Origin: Methylophaga thalassica
Lineage (GTDB): Bacteria; Pseudomonadota; Gammaproteobacteria; Nitrosococcales; Methylophagaceae
Direction of reading: 5' to 3'
DNA: 64,000 bases
NCBI RefSeq assembly: GCF_030159795.1
Contig: NZ_BSND01000004.1
Coordinates: 124,001 to 188,000, forward strand
Shown: in pieces, positions 18,636 to 30,600 of the stretch
How positions within the stretch are numbered: position 1 is the stretch's first letter
Layout: the number at the start of each line of letters is the position of its first letter
Translations under genes and position numbers: made by a program
The notes under the pieces: generated by a model
Database searches by the model: none
What the model saw: only the letters and a program-made list of their open reading frames with translations
What the model was told of the DNA's origin: nothing

Positions 18636-21364
18636 AGCCATTTTTTGAGTATATCTAACAGGGTATCAGGCATAATCGGTTTCGTTATATAGTCAGACAT
18701 GCCGGCGGCAAGACACTTTTCTCTCACACCTTCCATCACATCAGCGGTTAGAGCGATCACCGGAATAGATAGATTTAAATTACCGGCATGACCATCACGT
18801 AAGTGTTGTGTAGCAGTAAAACCATCCATAATCGGCATCATGCAATCCATAAATATCATGTCATATTGTTTGTCTCTGAGTCTCATCAGAGCTGCTTCGC
18901 CATTTTCTGCAATATCGACATTAATGCCATATTTTGCCAGCATACCACTTGCTACCATCTGATTAATGTCATCATCTTCAACCAATAGCACCTCAGCAGA
19001 AAATTGCGATTGGCTGACACCAATTTGATGAACAGTCGCATCTTGTTCAGTTTGCTGATTAAGTTGTTCGGTTAATAATCGGGTTGCATTAAACAGTTCA
19101 GAAGCCGATACCGGTTTGATGACTGTCTCATCTGACAATTCGGCTAATATTGAGCGACTAAAATCATCTGCTAATGATGACAGCAAGACAATTCGGATAT
19201 TTTTTGCTTTTAGCTGTTTGAGTTTTCTCTCATTGATTTGATTAAGCATCACGCTATCAACTAATAAAACCAAATCAGCGTCTTCTTCTCGCACTTTTGT
19301 TTCAATCACCAGTAAGTTTGATGTGACTTGTAATTCACTTCCCCATTTAGAAAATAAGCTTTGTAGATACAACCCCATCTTGTCATTATTGGTATAAGCA
19401 AAAAACAGTGTGTCTGGGGTGGAAAGTTTTCGAGCTGTAGGCCGCTGTTCCATTTTTACGTCAATAGTGAAGTAGAAGGTTGTACCTTTACCAACGGTAG
19501 AGTCAACCTCAAGCTGCCCCCCCATCATTTTGACGAGTTCAGAACTAATGGCGAGACCAAGTCCAGTGCCGCCCGCTTTTCTGGTTAATGCTGAATCGAC
19601 CTGACTAAAGCGTTCAAATAAGCTTGTTAATTCAGATTCAGAAATACCTATGCCCGTATCTGTCACCGCGAAATAAATACTGAGTTCATCCTCATTTATC
19701 GCTTTTATGGTGACAGTGAGCTCTACCGAGCCACTTTCAGTAAACTTGATAGCGTTAGACAGCAGGTTGAGTAATACCTGTCTCAGACGAATTGAATCAG
19801 CAATGATCTGCACGTTTTCAATGGCATTAGCAGGGCATAATAATTGAAGCCCTTTGGTATGAGCATTCGGTTCAACCACTTTACCAACATCGGAAATCAG
19901 TTTTTCTAATCGAAAAGGGGTTTGTTCAATCGATAACTTGCCAGATTCGATTTTAGAATAATCAAGAATGTCATTGATAATTCTCATTAAAGACTCTGCG
20001 CTCGATTTTATATTTTGAGCAAATTGTTGTTGATTTTCGCTTAACTTTGTATCGTTGAGCAGATTAATCATGCCCAAAATACCATTCATTGGGGTTCTGA
20101 TTTCATGACTCATATTGGCCAGAAAGGCACTTTTTGCATCAGCTGCTAAATTAGCCTGTTTAGCTGATAACTCTAGTTCAACCTCTCGCAAGCTCAATGT
20201 TTCTGCTAATTCCTTTGTTTCTTTCAGTAAGCGTTTAGTCTCGTCAGCACTTTGTTTAAACAAGTTAGCTGAGCGAGCGAGTGTCCCTATCTCATCCTGG
20301 CGATCTATTCCGGGAATAGCGGGTGTTTGGCGGCCATGGCTTATATCATCAAATGTAGAACTGATAGCAGAGATAGGAGCGGTAATAGCACGACTGACTC
20401 TGCCCGAAATCAGCAGAGCGATAACCATTAATAAAAAAGATCCAATAAAAGCGATGAGTTCATAAAGTCTAAGGTTCTGGTTAGTATTCTCATACAGTGC
20501 CATTTGTTTATTAATGGAATAGTCTTTTAACTGGACTGATAAGTTTTTTAATTCTGAGGCTTCTCCGGCAATGACAACATTGACCAGAAAAATAAAATTA
20601 CGATCCGCCTGAATGGTTCGAAAGAAAGTGTTTTTAATTGTGTCGAGTTGTATAAGAAGGTTGCTAATTAACTTTTTCTCTTTTTCCACCGTCGTTTTAA
20701 GGTCAGCGTAAAGCGCCATATCGGTTCGTACGAGATTGAATTTCTCAATAAAGTTCAAACGGCGGCTGTTAGCGCGATTCTGAAAATACTGCATCATCTG
20801 ATTTTGAGACATAGCGATAGATGAGTGTATTTCATACAGCGGAACAACTTCCGGTGTGTTTTTATGTCGTTTTATCATGGTGTCTAACATTTCATACACT
20901 TTATTAAAGCTCTGATCTAACTGTGTATGTAATTGTTTCAACACCATTCGTTCATCATTCAATTTAGCAGTTTGTTCAGATAGTTTTTGCAGGGATGCTA
21001 GAAATTTAGGGTAAATTTTTGCAGCTTCCTGACTGGATTCGGGTGACTTTGACAGTGCAAGAATGCTTGTTTTTAAACTTGTAAGAAGTAGTTGAATATC
21101 TTTTATCGAAGATTGACTATCAGTGATGCGAAACACCAGGATTTTTCGATTAAGTTCAATGATATCTGCTTCCACTTCAGACATCAGACGAGTTTGAGCT
21201 ATTGACTTTGTGTAATCACTAAATAATTTTTCGACGTTGGTGAGTGAAAATAAATTCACAATAACAATAAACAACGAAATCAGTGTAAGACTGGCAAACC
21301 CGATAAAGACACGCTTACGTATCGATAGCTGACTCATCAGAGTGACTTTATGCCATTTATTCAT
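18632..21364 (-). CDS. TorS-like hybrid sensor histidine kinase
   Basis: A 910-residue protein. The start at 21364 is chosen because its ATG overlaps the TGA of the upstream binding-protein gene (ATGA), giving coupling; an ATG 21 bases earlier is also open. Order: TM1 (~residues 17-40), a ~260-residue all-helical periplasmic sensor region, TM2 (~303-323), HAMP, coiled coil, HisKA ([18 protein letters not shown], His near 420), HATPase ([17 protein letters not shown]), a degenerate receiver-like region, and a C-terminal receiver with [11 protein letters not shown]. The layout resembles TorS/EvgS-class kinases. The co-transcribed periplasmic binding protein is probably its ligand-sensing partner. 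Confidence 0.9.
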   Translation of the reverse strand: MNKWHKVTLMSQLSIRKRVFIGFASLTLISLFIVIVNLFSLTNVEKLFSDYTKSIAQTRLMSEVEADIIELNRKILVFRITDSQSSIKDIQLLLTSLKTSILALSKSPESSQEAAKIYPKFLASLQKLSEQTAKLNDERMVLKQLHTQLDQSFNKVYEMLDTMIKRHKNTPEVVPLYEIHSSIAMSQNQMMQYFQNRANSRRLNFIEKFNLVRTDMALYADLKTTVEKEKKLISNLLIQLDTIKNTFFRTIQADRNFIFLVNVVIAGEASELKNLSVQLKDYSINKQMALYENTNQNLRLYELIAFIGSFLLMVIALLISGRVSRAITAPISAISSTFDDISHGRQTPAIPGIDRQDEIGTLARSANLFKQSADETKRLLKETKELAETLSLREVELELSAKQANLAADAKSAFLANMSHEIRTPMNGILGMINLLNDTKLSENQQQFAQNIKSSAESLMRIINDILDYSKIESGKLSIEQTPFRLEKLISDVGKVVEPNAHTKGLQLLCPANAIENVQIIADSIRLRQVLLNLLSNAIKFTESGSVELTVTIKAINEDELSIYFAVTDTGIGISESELTSLFERFSQVDSALTRKAGGTGLGLAISSELVKMMGGQLEVDSTVGKGTTFYFTIDVKMEQRPTARKLSTPDTLFFAYTNNDKMGLYLQSLFSKWGSELQVTSNLLVIETKVREEDADLVLLVDSVMLNQINERKLKQLKAKNIRIVLLSSLADDFSRSILAELSDETVIKPVSASELFNATRLLTEQLNQQTEQDATVHQIGVSQSQFSAEVLLVEDDDINQMVASGMLAKYGINVDIAENGEAALMRLRDKQYDMIFMDCMMPIMDGFTATQHLRDGHAGNLNLSIPVIALTADVMEGVREKCLAAGMSDYITKPIMPDTLLDILKKWL

Positions 21365-22665
21365 GCCAGCAAAAACTCGTACCATTTTTGTAAAGAATAA
21401 TCATAGTTTGGCATAACCGTATTCCAAATGGCGATATGACTAAGTCGTTTGGTGTAAGAACCACCGGTGCGCATATCACCTGCTTGCACTGAAATACGAC
21501 CATCAGTACCTTTAAGTGGTGCGGTAGTTTCTTTACCATCGTACCAGTAGCCCCATTCATTTTCACTTAACAACGGTCTGGAGCGTTCTGGGGTCGATAT
21601 GTAATATCCCTGGCGGGCAATAAAAGCGCCAGCCCAACCACTCAGCCACCAATTCATATAGTCATAAGCGGCATCTTTTACATGCCCCTGACATTCGCTG
21701 GATAAACACATTACCCCATGCCAGGCACGATAACCTTCTCTGGGGGCAGCGTAGGTGACGGGAATACCTTGACCATTTAAAGCTGAAACCGCTGGGGAAA
21801 ACATACTTTCCAGAGATACTCTTCCCTGACTCATATAATCAATAGACTGGGGAACAGAGTTCCAGAAACCCGCAAAATGATGGCGCTTTTTATAATCGAT
21901 CAGAATAGAAAATAAGGTATTGAGCTCATCTTGACTCATGTCACTCATATCGTTGAATTGAATCAATCCTTTGCTCTGAGCGGCAAGCGCTAAATCAAAG
22001 ATACCAATGGTCGGCGAGTTAACAACAGCAACCTTTCCCTGATATTGTTCATCCAGTAACCAGGACCAGCTTTCCGTTTCATAAGGAATACCTTTTTTTA
22101 CTTTATTGGTGTTATAGCCAAATGAATCCACGTTATGTACATAGGGTAAAAAACTAATTTTGCCTGTAAAATCTGTTCCTAAACTGTCGTCGTCTTGCAC
22201 ATTCAAAATTTTATGTGGCGCATCACCAAGACCAATTTGTGCCTCTGGTGAAACCTTTCCTGTTTTAGCAAGTGCATTGATTTCATTCCAGTAATTCAAT
22301 CTTTCAGTGTCGATGGGTTGAATAGCTGAGGCCTGCCAGAGTTGGCGTATGCTGTCTGTCCATTGTTCGTAGATGTCAAATGAGCCGGGCTGCGTGGTTG
22401 CTTTTTGGATGAGCTCAGCTTCACCGCCCGGTTGAAACACAATATTGATACCTAAATCGGCCATTGCTTTCTGGCGAATTTCTTCCTGAAGTGTGACGTG
22501 TGTTCCCATTACTCGAAGGGTAGGAGTCGTTTTGGCAAAAACAAAAGGGGCCTTAGTGGATAGGGCTGACAATCCAGTGAGTAATGCAGATTTTTTTATA
22601 AAGGAGCGTCTGTCATCTGAGATGGTTTCATTTATCTGAGAAGACGGTGCAGTTCTGTTACTCAT
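21361..22665 (-). CDS. Periplasmic solute-binding protein with Tat-type signal, probable sensor partner
   Basis: A 434-residue extracellular solute-binding protein (type 2 fold, spermidine/iron-binding-like). The start at 22665 is chosen because AAGGGA lies about 8 bases before it; the ORF can be extended 13 codons upstream without an RBS. Residues ~18-42 contain [16 protein letters not shown], a twin-Arg signal, followed by a hydrophobic stretch and Ala-rich cleavage region. The mature domain includes [20 protein letters not shown], typical of PotD-like proteins. No ABC permease or ATPase gene is near. The ATGA overlap with the hybrid kinase gene suggests it presents a ligand to the kinase. 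Ligand unknown. Confidence 0.87.
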   Translation of the reverse strand: MSNRTAPSSQINETISDDRRSFIKKSALLTGLSALSTKAPFVFAKTTPTLRVMGTHVTLQEEIRQKAMADLGINIVFQPGGEAELIQKATTQPGSFDIYEQWTDSIRQLWQASAIQPIDTERLNYWNEINALAKTGKVSPEAQIGLGDAPHKILNVQDDDSLGTDFTGKISFLPYVHNVDSFGYNTNKVKKGIPYETESWSWLLDEQYQGKVAVVNSPTIGIFDLALAAQSKGLIQFNDMSDMSQDELNTLFSILIDYKKRHHFAGFWNSVPQSIDYMSQGRVSLESMFSPAVSALNGQGIPVTYAAPREGYRAWHGVMCLSSECQGHVKDAAYDYMNWWLSGWAGAFIARQGYYISTPERSRPLLSENEWGYWYDGKETTAPLKGTDGRISVQAGDMRTGGSYTKRLSHIAIWNTVMPNYDYSLQKWYEFLLA

Positions 22666-22849
22666 TTTGATATCCCTTATATATCGCTTATTAATAGCTG
22701 CCATATTTTTTATGGTATCGACATCAGTCTTGCTTAATTGAGCAATTAAACATTTTTTATCAACAATCGTATACCAAATAACAAAAAGTTAAGCCAAAGA
22801 CTTGATCAGGATGTAATAGCAGTAGAAACTGAGCGCTACAGCCATATTT

Positions 22850-23779
22850 ATGGATAAAAAAATGCAAGTATTAGTCGTGGATGATAATGAAATTGACTGT
22901 CTTACCACGGGCAGTTTTGTAGAAAAAGCGAATATGAATCTACTTGTAGCGAATGATCCATATAGTGCACTAGAGATAATTGCTAACCAAGAAATAACGC
23001 CAGAAATTATTGTCGTTGACTGGATTATGCCCAAAATGAATGGGCTTGAACTCTGTCAAAAAATCAGAGAGCTTAAATTCACTATTACACCTTATATCAT
23101 CATGGTCACCTCAAATTCACTGGGAGAGAACGAGCAAAATGCACTTGATGTAGGTGCGGATGACTTTATCGAAAAACCCATTCATGGTGCCATTTTTATC
23201 TCTCGTCTACGCGTCGGCGCTCGCATTATTAATCTGCAAAAAAAGTTGTTATCACTGGCGCATACTGATGAACTGACCGGATTGTTGAATAGACGTGCTG
23301 CTATTGATGCCTGTAAAACCCATCTATCCCGACTGGCACGCACTGAAGTACCGCTTAGCCATTGTCTTATTATTTCTGATATTGATTTTTTTAAAAAAAT
23401 TAATGATACATACGGTCATGAGATGGGAGATCGGGTCTTAGTCGATGTGTCTAAACGTTTGCGAAACAGTCTCCGACCTTTTGAAACGGTCGCTCGATTT
23501 GGAGGGGAAGAATTTTTACTCTACTGTGAAGCAAATGAAAAAGAAATAAAACTGATTCTGGAAAGAATGCGAAAGGCCATCTGTACAGATCCCTATACTC
23601 TTAACGATGTATCACTGAATCTAACTATGAGTTTCGGTTGCGTTGTAATTAAGCAGAATGATACTCATCACGATATCAATGAATTTATTAAGACAGCTGA
23701 TAGTTTGTTATACGAAGTAAAAAATGCGGGTAGAGATAATTTTAAAGTTGCTACTTTTGCATCAATGAAAAATGACTAA
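22850..23779 (+). CDS. Response regulator with GGDEF domain (diguanylate cyclase)
   Basis: A 309-residue protein. Residues 1-125 are a receiver domain with D57 (IVVDWIMPKMNG). Residues ~140-300 are a GGDEF domain with intact active site RFGGEEF (GGEEF at 218-222) and DIDFFKKINDTYGH, so it should make c-di-GMP. The inhibitory-site position reads RPFE rather than RxxD, so product feedback may be weak (inferred). The gene is divergent from the binding protein-kinase operon, 185 bp away, and is a likely phosphotransfer target of that kinase. Confidence 0.92.
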   Translation: MDKKMQVLVVDDNEIDCLTTGSFVEKANMNLLVANDPYSALEIIANQEITPEIIVVDWIMPKMNGLELCQKIRELKFTITPYIIMVTSNSLGENEQNALDVGADDFIEKPIHGAIFISRLRVGARIINLQKKLLSLAHTDELTGLLNRRAAIDACKTHLSRLARTEVPLSHCLIISDIDFFKKINDTYGHEMGDRVLVDVSKRLRNSLRPFETVARFGGEEFLLYCEANEKEIKLILERMRKAICTDPYTLNDVSLNLTMSFGCVVIKQNDTHHDINEFIKTADSLLYEVKNAGRDNFKVATFASMKND

Positions 23780-23848
23780 ATATGAGTGAGTAAAGCCTGA
23801 CTAAATCTGTTGATAAGAGCTCGTTATATAACGAGAAAAAGGTACAAC

Positions 23849-25936
23849 ATGGACACCGATAGAAAAATTTTAATCGTTGATGATGATCCGATCATAATTG
23901 TGGAATTATCCTCGACTCTTAAGGATTTAGGAGATATTTATGTTGCCACCTCAGGCGAGAGTGCAATAGCCACAGCAAAAGATATTGTCCCGGATATTAT
24001 TCTCCTAGATATTGGCTTGCCTGATATAGACGGTTTCAATGTTTTAACGGAGATTAGTAACAATGAACGCTTGAGACATATTAATGTGATTATCGTCACG
24101 GCCCATGGTGAGTTTGATAATCATCTCAAATCATTGTCCATTGGTGCCGTGGACTTCATCAGTAAACCAGTCAATAGACAGCTGCTGGAGAAGAAGATTT
24201 GTTCTATCCTCATCAATCGAACCCATATCACCAATACCGTTAAAATCAAGTCACAGACACAATTAGAACAACTCAATAATCAATTTATGAACCTGTTAAG
24301 TATGCTGACTGAGGCCGTCATCATTACAGATACACAGGGACAGATAAAGCTGGCAAATGACTACAGCAAATCCTTATTCGGTTATAAAGAATTAAGTGAT
24401 AAAAACATCAATCTTATTATTCCCGCAGAGCAGCTTACACATCAGAATAGGGTGGATGAATTAACGGATCAAAAAGACTTCACACCCATTTTCAGACATA
24501 TGGACTTGATAAAACACAATGGTCAAGTGATCGATGTTGAAGTAGGTATTTCATTACATAAAAATGAGATGGGCTATCTTTTTCTTTATGTGATACGCGA
24601 TAGATTTGAAAAGAAATTAACACAAGCACGTTTATTGAAAGCGGCCCTTTATGATCCGTTAACCGGGGCCTACTCGAGAGAGGCACTCGAAGTAGACTTA
24701 GACAAAACTTATGGCAAAAAAAGCAATAAGGCGTGTTATGTAGGTTGTTTGCTTGATGTGGACAGGTTCAACGAACTCAATGCTGTCTATGGTCATAGTC
24801 ACTGTAATAAGCTGCTGAGGGATATTACCAATGAGCTTAGGAAATTATTAGAAAAATTGCCATTGAGACTATACCGGGTCGGTGGTGACTTGTTTATTAT
24901 AAAATCCATCCAGCCTATAGAAAAAGTCAATTATGCAGCGACGAAAGAGGCTATCCAGCATGCCTTTTCAATGTTGTTAAAGAATGTCAGTCAACAACTT
25001 GAGCATAAACTTTCAATCAGCGGCGTGATGTCTTTCTTCAGCACTGATATTTTAAAAAGTGGTGCAATGCTGCCTATGCTTGAAGATGCAATTAAAAACT
25101 GTAAATTGAAAGGCAACTCAGGTGAGTTAATATTTGTAGAAAACACCAATTATAGTCGTACGATAAAAGTGGCAGAACTGGCTCAGTCCATGTTGTCCGG
25201 ACTAAATTACGATACATTGAGTGTTGTATTTCAGCCTAAAGTTAACGCCGCAAACGAAGTAGATTCAGCCGAAGCATTACTACGCTGGCATAGCACCAAT
25301 CCATCGCCGTTGAATCTCTTAGACTTTATCGGTGTCGCTGAAAGTACCGGTGTTATTATAAATATCGGTTACTTTGTGCTTGATCAGGTCTGTGACATGC
25401 TCAATGCCATTCGACAAAGCCAACCCAACTTTGATAAAAAAATATCCGTCAATTTAAGTATTCGCCAACTTGCGGATCCAACTCTGGTCGATACGTTTAA
25501 CGCAATATGTCAGCGCCATGCTGTTCCATGCAAACAAATTATTTTTGAAATTACCGAATCCGTAATGGCTGAAAACATCAAAGTCTTAACTACCGTGATT
25601 CATGACTTAAAAACAGCAGGCTTTGGCATTGCTATTGATGACTTTGGTACCGGACAATCCAATCTTAGCTATATCAGTCAATTACATCTTGATGAGTTAA
25701 AAATTGATAAATCCTTTATTGATCAAATCACTAGTGAAGACGGTCAATACCCCATTGTTGATACCGTGATTAATATGGCGAAGGCAATGAAATTAACGGT
25801 AGTCGCTGAGGGAGTTGAAAGTCTGTCTCAAGCTAACTATTTACGAGCCAAGTCCTGTGATTTGATACAGGGATATTATTTCTACAAACCCATGCCACGT
25901 GATGAGTGGTTGAAATTAGTGACAGATGGCAGCTGA
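23849..25936 (+). CDS. Response regulator with PAS, GGDEF and EAL domains
   Basis: A 695-residue protein; ATG 23849 is chosen because AAAAAGG lies 6 bases before it, while the longer frame needs a TTG start. Order: receiver (1-125, Asp in LLDIGLPDIDG), PAS (~150-260), GGDEF (~270-430) and EAL (~445-690). The GGDEF site reads RVGGDLF, degenerate, so cyclase activity is doubtful. The EAL domain keeps EALLRW, NLSIRQL, FEITES, DDFGTGQSNLSYI, DELKIDKSFI and VAEGVE, as in active c-di-GMP phosphodiesterases. It follows the cyclase gene by 69 bp, so the pair can raise and lower c-di-GMP. Confidence 0.92.
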   Translation: MDTDRKILIVDDDPIIIVELSSTLKDLGDIYVATSGESAIATAKDIVPDIILLDIGLPDIDGFNVLTEISNNERLRHINVIIVTAHGEFDNHLKSLSIGAVDFISKPVNRQLLEKKICSILINRTHITNTVKIKSQTQLEQLNNQFMNLLSMLTEAVIITDTQGQIKLANDYSKSLFGYKELSDKNINLIIPAEQLTHQNRVDELTDQKDFTPIFRHMDLIKHNGQVIDVEVGISLHKNEMGYLFLYVIRDRFEKKLTQARLLKAALYDPLTGAYSREALEVDLDKTYGKKSNKACYVGCLLDVDRFNELNAVYGHSHCNKLLRDITNELRKLLEKLPLRLYRVGGDLFIIKSIQPIEKVNYAATKEAIQHAFSMLLKNVSQQLEHKLSISGVMSFFSTDILKSGAMLPMLEDAIKNCKLKGNSGELIFVENTNYSRTIKVAELAQSMLSGLNYDTLSVVFQPKVNAANEVDSAEALLRWHSTNPSPLNLLDFIGVAESTGVIINIGYFVLDQVCDMLNAIRQSQPNFDKKISVNLSIRQLADPTLVDTFNAICQRHAVPCKQIIFEITESVMAENIKVLTTVIHDLKTAGFGIAIDDFGTGQSNLSYISQLHLDELKIDKSFIDQITSEDGQYPIVDTVINMAKAMKLTVVAEGVESLSQANYLRAKSCDLIQGYYFYKPMPRDEWLKLVTDGS

Positions 25937-26150
25937 AGCCTCTGATTCTCTTTTATGCCCGTTATGTGGTGGCCCTAATGCATGTGGCAATATATCAGCG
26001 GCTGACAATCCGGCTGATTGTTGGTGTCATCAGCCGGACAGGGTATTTAGCCAGAATCTGTTAGATAGTGTGCCCGCTAAGTACAGAGGTAAAGCCTGCA
26101 TTTGTCAGCAGTGTGTTGCAAAGCAAGCAGTAGAACCATACAGCGCCTGA
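25926..26150 (+). CDS. Cysteine-rich CWC-family protein
   Basis: A 74-residue protein overlapping the end of the previous gene by 11 bases. It has paired Cys in CPLCGGPNACGN, the CWC signature DCWCHQP and CICQQCV, matching the small cysteine-rich CWC family, presumably metal-binding. Function unknown. The overlap suggests co-translation with the phosphodiesterase gene. Confidence 0.8.
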   Translation: MAAEASDSLLCPLCGGPNACGNISAADNPADCWCHQPDRVFSQNLLDSVPAKYRGKACICQQCVAKQAVEPYSA

Positions 26151-26218
26151 AACTATCCATTCAGATTACTTAAATAAAATAAAAAGAAGAGGGCGGAGTT
26201 TCCGACGTTCTACATATA

Positions 26219-27631
26219 CTAGGGCTGCTGAGCTTTTACCTGCCAGCCACCACCTAACGCTTTGTAAATAGCCACTAAATTAAGACCTGATGTAATTTCG
26301 CTGTTTGCCAGCGTATCTTCAGCTTCGAGCAGTGTACGCTCAGCATCCAACACATCAAGAAAATTATCATAGCCACTATCAAAACGATTTCTGGCCATGG
26401 TGGCAGATTGCTTCGCCGAAGCAGCCGCTTGTTGCAGTTCGGCACGTCGTTGTTCTTCATTTGAGAAGTCACTCATGGCGGATTGAATTTCTTCAAGCGC
26501 GGATAACACTGTTTTTTCATATCGTGCCAAGGCTGCGTCCGTTTGGGCATCAGTCTGGTCGACATATGCTTTAAGACGATCGCGATCAAAGACTTGCCAA
26601 CTGATTGATGGACCAATTGAACCCGCGAGGGCTGATGTACCAAAGCTACTTAGGTTTGTCGAAATGAACCCGAGTGAGCCGAGAATACTTACCTTGGGAA
26701 ATAAGTCCGCCACCCTTAGATTGTAATCAGCCACGCTGGCTGCCAATGAACGCTCTGCTGAACGAATATCCGGGCGTCTGTTTAGCAGTTGTTGAGCATC
26801 ACCGACTGCCACGCTGAGTGGTAAAGATGGCAAGGCTTTGCTCTGAGACAAGTTGCTACGCAGAGCATCCGGCACTTGCCCGGTGAGAACCGACAGGCTG
26901 TTGATAGTTGAGTCTATCTGCGCTCTCAGCGGTGGAATAGTTGAACGAGTCAGACTTAATTGTGTTCTGGCCCGACTGACGTCCAGGGCGCTGGCGCCAC
27001 CAGCATTGAGTATTTTTTCTGTTAATTCAAAGGTTTCTTTTTGGTTCTCAGCATTGCGCTGAGCAATATGCAGCCGATATTGAGCACCACGCAATACAAA
27101 GTACTGTCTGGCGACTTCTGCAGCGACACTGACATACATTTGTTGTAAATCAGCAGCGATAGCTTGTTCCTGAGCAAGCTGAGACTGAATACCGTAACTG
27201 ACACGACCGAAAATATCTAATTCCCAACTGGCATCAAATCCGGTCTCATAAACATCCGCTGCTCGCGTTGTTGAGTTTTGTGCTTCTTCAGAATACAAAT
27301 TCCGGCTGTAGCCAGCGTTTGCGTCAACAGTCGGGTATCTATCTGAGCCAACCGCTCTGGATAAAGCCCGAGCCGCTTGCAAGTTTGCCAGTGCGATACG
27401 TACATCAAGGTTATGTGATAAAGCCTCTTCAACCAATTGACTGAGTTGGGGATCCTGAAAGGAAGTCCACCAGTCAGCAATCGGTTGCTGTGCCGTAGCA
27501 AATTGGTAGCTCTCATCGCTCAGTTGGGTGCTTTCAACTGAACTATCCGCGGTGGGGGACTGATAATCACGAAATTGAGCACAGCCGCTAATGGACAGGC
27601 TGATTAATGTACAAAGCATCAATTTTTTCAT
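26219..27631 (-). CDS. Outer-membrane efflux lipoprotein (NodT/OprM type), second system
   Basis: A 470-residue TolC-like channel with lipobox SISGC (Cys17) and two OEP repeats. It shares long phrases with the factor at 9.4-10.8 kb (GFDASWELDIFGRVSYG, AAEVARQYFVLRGAQYRLHI). Its ATG overlaps the TGA of the pump gene (ATGA at 27628-27631), so it is the last gene of the adaptor-pump-channel operon. Confidence 0.93.
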   Translation of the reverse strand: MKKLMLCTLISLSISGCAQFRDYQSPTADSSVESTQLSDESYQFATAQQPIADWWTSFQDPQLSQLVEEALSHNLDVRIALANLQAARALSRAVGSDRYPTVDANAGYSRNLYSEEAQNSTTRAADVYETGFDASWELDIFGRVSYGIQSQLAQEQAIAADLQQMYVSVAAEVARQYFVLRGAQYRLHIAQRNAENQKETFELTEKILNAGGASALDVSRARTQLSLTRSTIPPLRAQIDSTINSLSVLTGQVPDALRSNLSQSKALPSLPLSVAVGDAQQLLNRRPDIRSAERSLAASVADYNLRVADLFPKVSILGSLGFISTNLSSFGTSALAGSIGPSISWQVFDRDRLKAYVDQTDAQTDAALARYEKTVLSALEEIQSAMSDFSNEEQRRAELQQAAASAKQSATMARNRFDSGYDNFLDVLDAERTLLEAEDTLANSEITSGLNLVAIYKALGGGWQVKAQQP

Positions 27632-30600
27632 GATGTTTCTCCTGTCGTTTTCTCAGGCTTAAAGTGAAGTGCGACCCGACGACAAATCACATAAAACACC
27701 GGCGTAAATATCAGGCCGAAGAAGGTTACCCCTAACATGCCCGAAAATACAGCGACACCTAATGCTTGTCGCATTTCAGCACCTGCACCTTGAGCAATGG
27801 CCATGGGTACAACCCCAAGAATGAAAGCAAATGAAGTCATCAGGATTGGACGCAGACGTAATCTGGCGGCTTCAACAGCCGCATCCCAGACAGACCGGCC
27901 TTGACGTTCCAATTCTCTGGCAAACTCGACAATCAAAATAGCATTCTTTGAGGCTAAACCAACCAGAACAACCAAGCCTATTTGCGTCAGAATATTGTTA
28001 TCCATTTTTGCCAGATAAACACCGGTAATAGCGGATAACAAACACATCGGCACAATCAGGATGATAGAAAACGGCAATGCCCAACTTTCATACTGTGCTG
28101 CCAGTAATAAGAAGACAAATACCACGGCCAGCAGGAAAGCCAGGGCGGCTGTGTCACCGGTCGCTTTCTCCTGATAAGCTATTTCAGTCCACTCATAACC
28201 AATGCCATCAGGCAGAATTTTGGCGGCTAAATCTTCCATCGCATCAAGTGTTTGACCACTACTAAAGCCATCAGCACTACTGCCCATGACACCCGCTGCT
28301 GGATATAAGTTATAGCGTGGCACACGCGAAGGGCCAGACGTATCCCGTACTGTGGCAAAAGAGCCTAACGGCACCATATCACCATTGGTGCTTCTGACCC
28401 GGATTCTCAGCGCATCATCTACCGTTAAACGATCTTCTGCTTCAGCCTGAGCTGTTACTCTAAATGTTCTTCCTAAATAATTGAAATCATTAACATAGAC
28501 AGAGCCAATAAACACTTCTAAAGCCTCAAATACGTCAGCGACGGGCACGTTAAGACGTTCGGCTTTATTACGATCAATATCCAGGTAGATTTGAGGATTA
28601 TTGGTATTAAAGAACGAATACACCGCTGTGGTGGCAGGACTATCAGGACTATTCGCGGCGGCTGCCATATCGGTAGCGGCCTGCTCTAAAACTTTTAATC
28701 CACGACCACCACGGTCCTGCAGCATCATTTTGAAACCTCCCGCACTACCAATACCGGGTACAGGAGGACGCTCAAATACCGCTACCTTGGCTTCTTTGAA
28801 GCCAGCAGCAACAGCCCGCATATCACTGAGGATGGTTTGATATTTAATCCCTTTAGCAATACGATCTTCAAACGGCTCTAAAGGTGTAAATATGACGGCC
28901 GCATTCGATTGTATGGTTCTGGTCGCACCAGAAAAACCCGTAAAGCCAACCGCGTTTTTGACACCTGGCACTGACAACATTTGATCAGTAACAGCCTGAA
29001 CCACTTTATCCGTGGCATTAAAGGAAGCGCCATCAGGCAGTGTAATGGCCACAATCAAAGAGCCTTGATCCTGCGTTGGAATAAAGCCAGTAGGTACGCG
29101 GTTAAATTGAAATGCGGTTAAGGTCATCAAGCCCGCATAAATCACTAACATAATGAGTCCCATACGGATGGTTTTACCAACAAACCAACCATAGCGAGCA
29201 GATAAACCTTCCATCCCCCGGTTGAAGCCATTAAAGAACGCTTTAACCGGTGAGCGATACCATTTAACCGGTTTTTCTGGCTTATCCTTATCATGAGACT
29301 TCATCAAAATCGCGGCTAAAGCCGGTGATAAGGTTAACGATACCGCCACAGAAATCATTGTCGCCACAGCGATGGTGATACCAAAGGCTTGATAAAATTC
29401 GCCTGAAATCCCTTCGAGGAACAGGGTAGGCAGGAACACCGCAACTAATACCAGCCCCATGGCAATTAATGCCGAGCCTACCTCATCCATGGTTTTAGGT
29501 GCTGACTCACGGGGAGAAAGACCATTTCGCAGGTTTCGTTCCATGTTTTCAACAATAACAATCGCATCATCCACCACGATACCGATGGCTAAGACCAGGC
29601 CGAATAACGTCAGGTTGTTTAACGAGAAACCAATGGCTGACATCACTGCAAAGGTACCAATAAGCGATACCGGGATAGCCACAATAGGGATAATCGCTGC
29701 ACGCCAGGTTTGCAAGAAAACCAGAATGACAATCACCACCAGAAATACGGCTTCATAAACCGTCATTTTCACCGCATCTACCGATTGTTCGATAAAGTCA
29801 GTCGGGTTATAAGCAAACTCATAGGTCATACCTGGCGGGAAATCGGCCGCGATATCTTCCATTTCAGCTTTGATCTGATTGGCCGTTTCAATCGCATTGG
29901 TGCCCGGACGTTGGAATATAGGCAAGGCTACGGCTTGTTTACCACCTAAGTAACCTTTTGTGATGTATTCCTGTGCCGCTAATTCGATGCGAGCTACATC
30001 ACGCAGCCGAACGATACGGCCATCATCACTGGCTTTGACAATAACTTCACCAAACTCTTCTGGGGTGGTTAATCGTCCTTGCGTCTGAATAATATATTCA
30101 TAATAGTTCTGATCGGGTTGTGGAGCACGGTTTAAGGTACCGCTGGCAACCTGAACGTTTTGGCTGCGGATAGCCGATATCACATCACCCGCTGCAATAT
30201 CATACGACTGAAGTAAGTCAGGTTTTAACCAGATACGCATCGCGTAATCTGATGCGCCATATACCGGTACTTCACCGACGCCATCAATACGACGAATACG
30301 GTCACGAATATTCAATACACCATAATTAGCGAGGTAGTTTTGATCGTAGGTACCGTCGGGAGAGGAGAGGTTGATAACGATCATCAGATCTGGCGAGTTC
30401 TTCTTGGTGGTGACACCTAAAGCACGGACACTCTGTGGTAATTTTGCTTCAGCAATCGCCACCCGGTTTTGTACTAAGACTTGCGCGGTATCCAGATCGG
30501 TTCCCAGCTCAAAGGTAACTGTCAGGGTCATCGAGCCATCGGCAGATGATTGAGAGTACATATAAAGCATGCCCTCAACCCCATTCACTTCTTGCTCAAT

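Noticed and set aside
26151-26218. Terminator between the CWC gene and the efflux channel gene
   Set aside because: The stretch is A-rich, but I found no stable stem followed by a T run on either strand.
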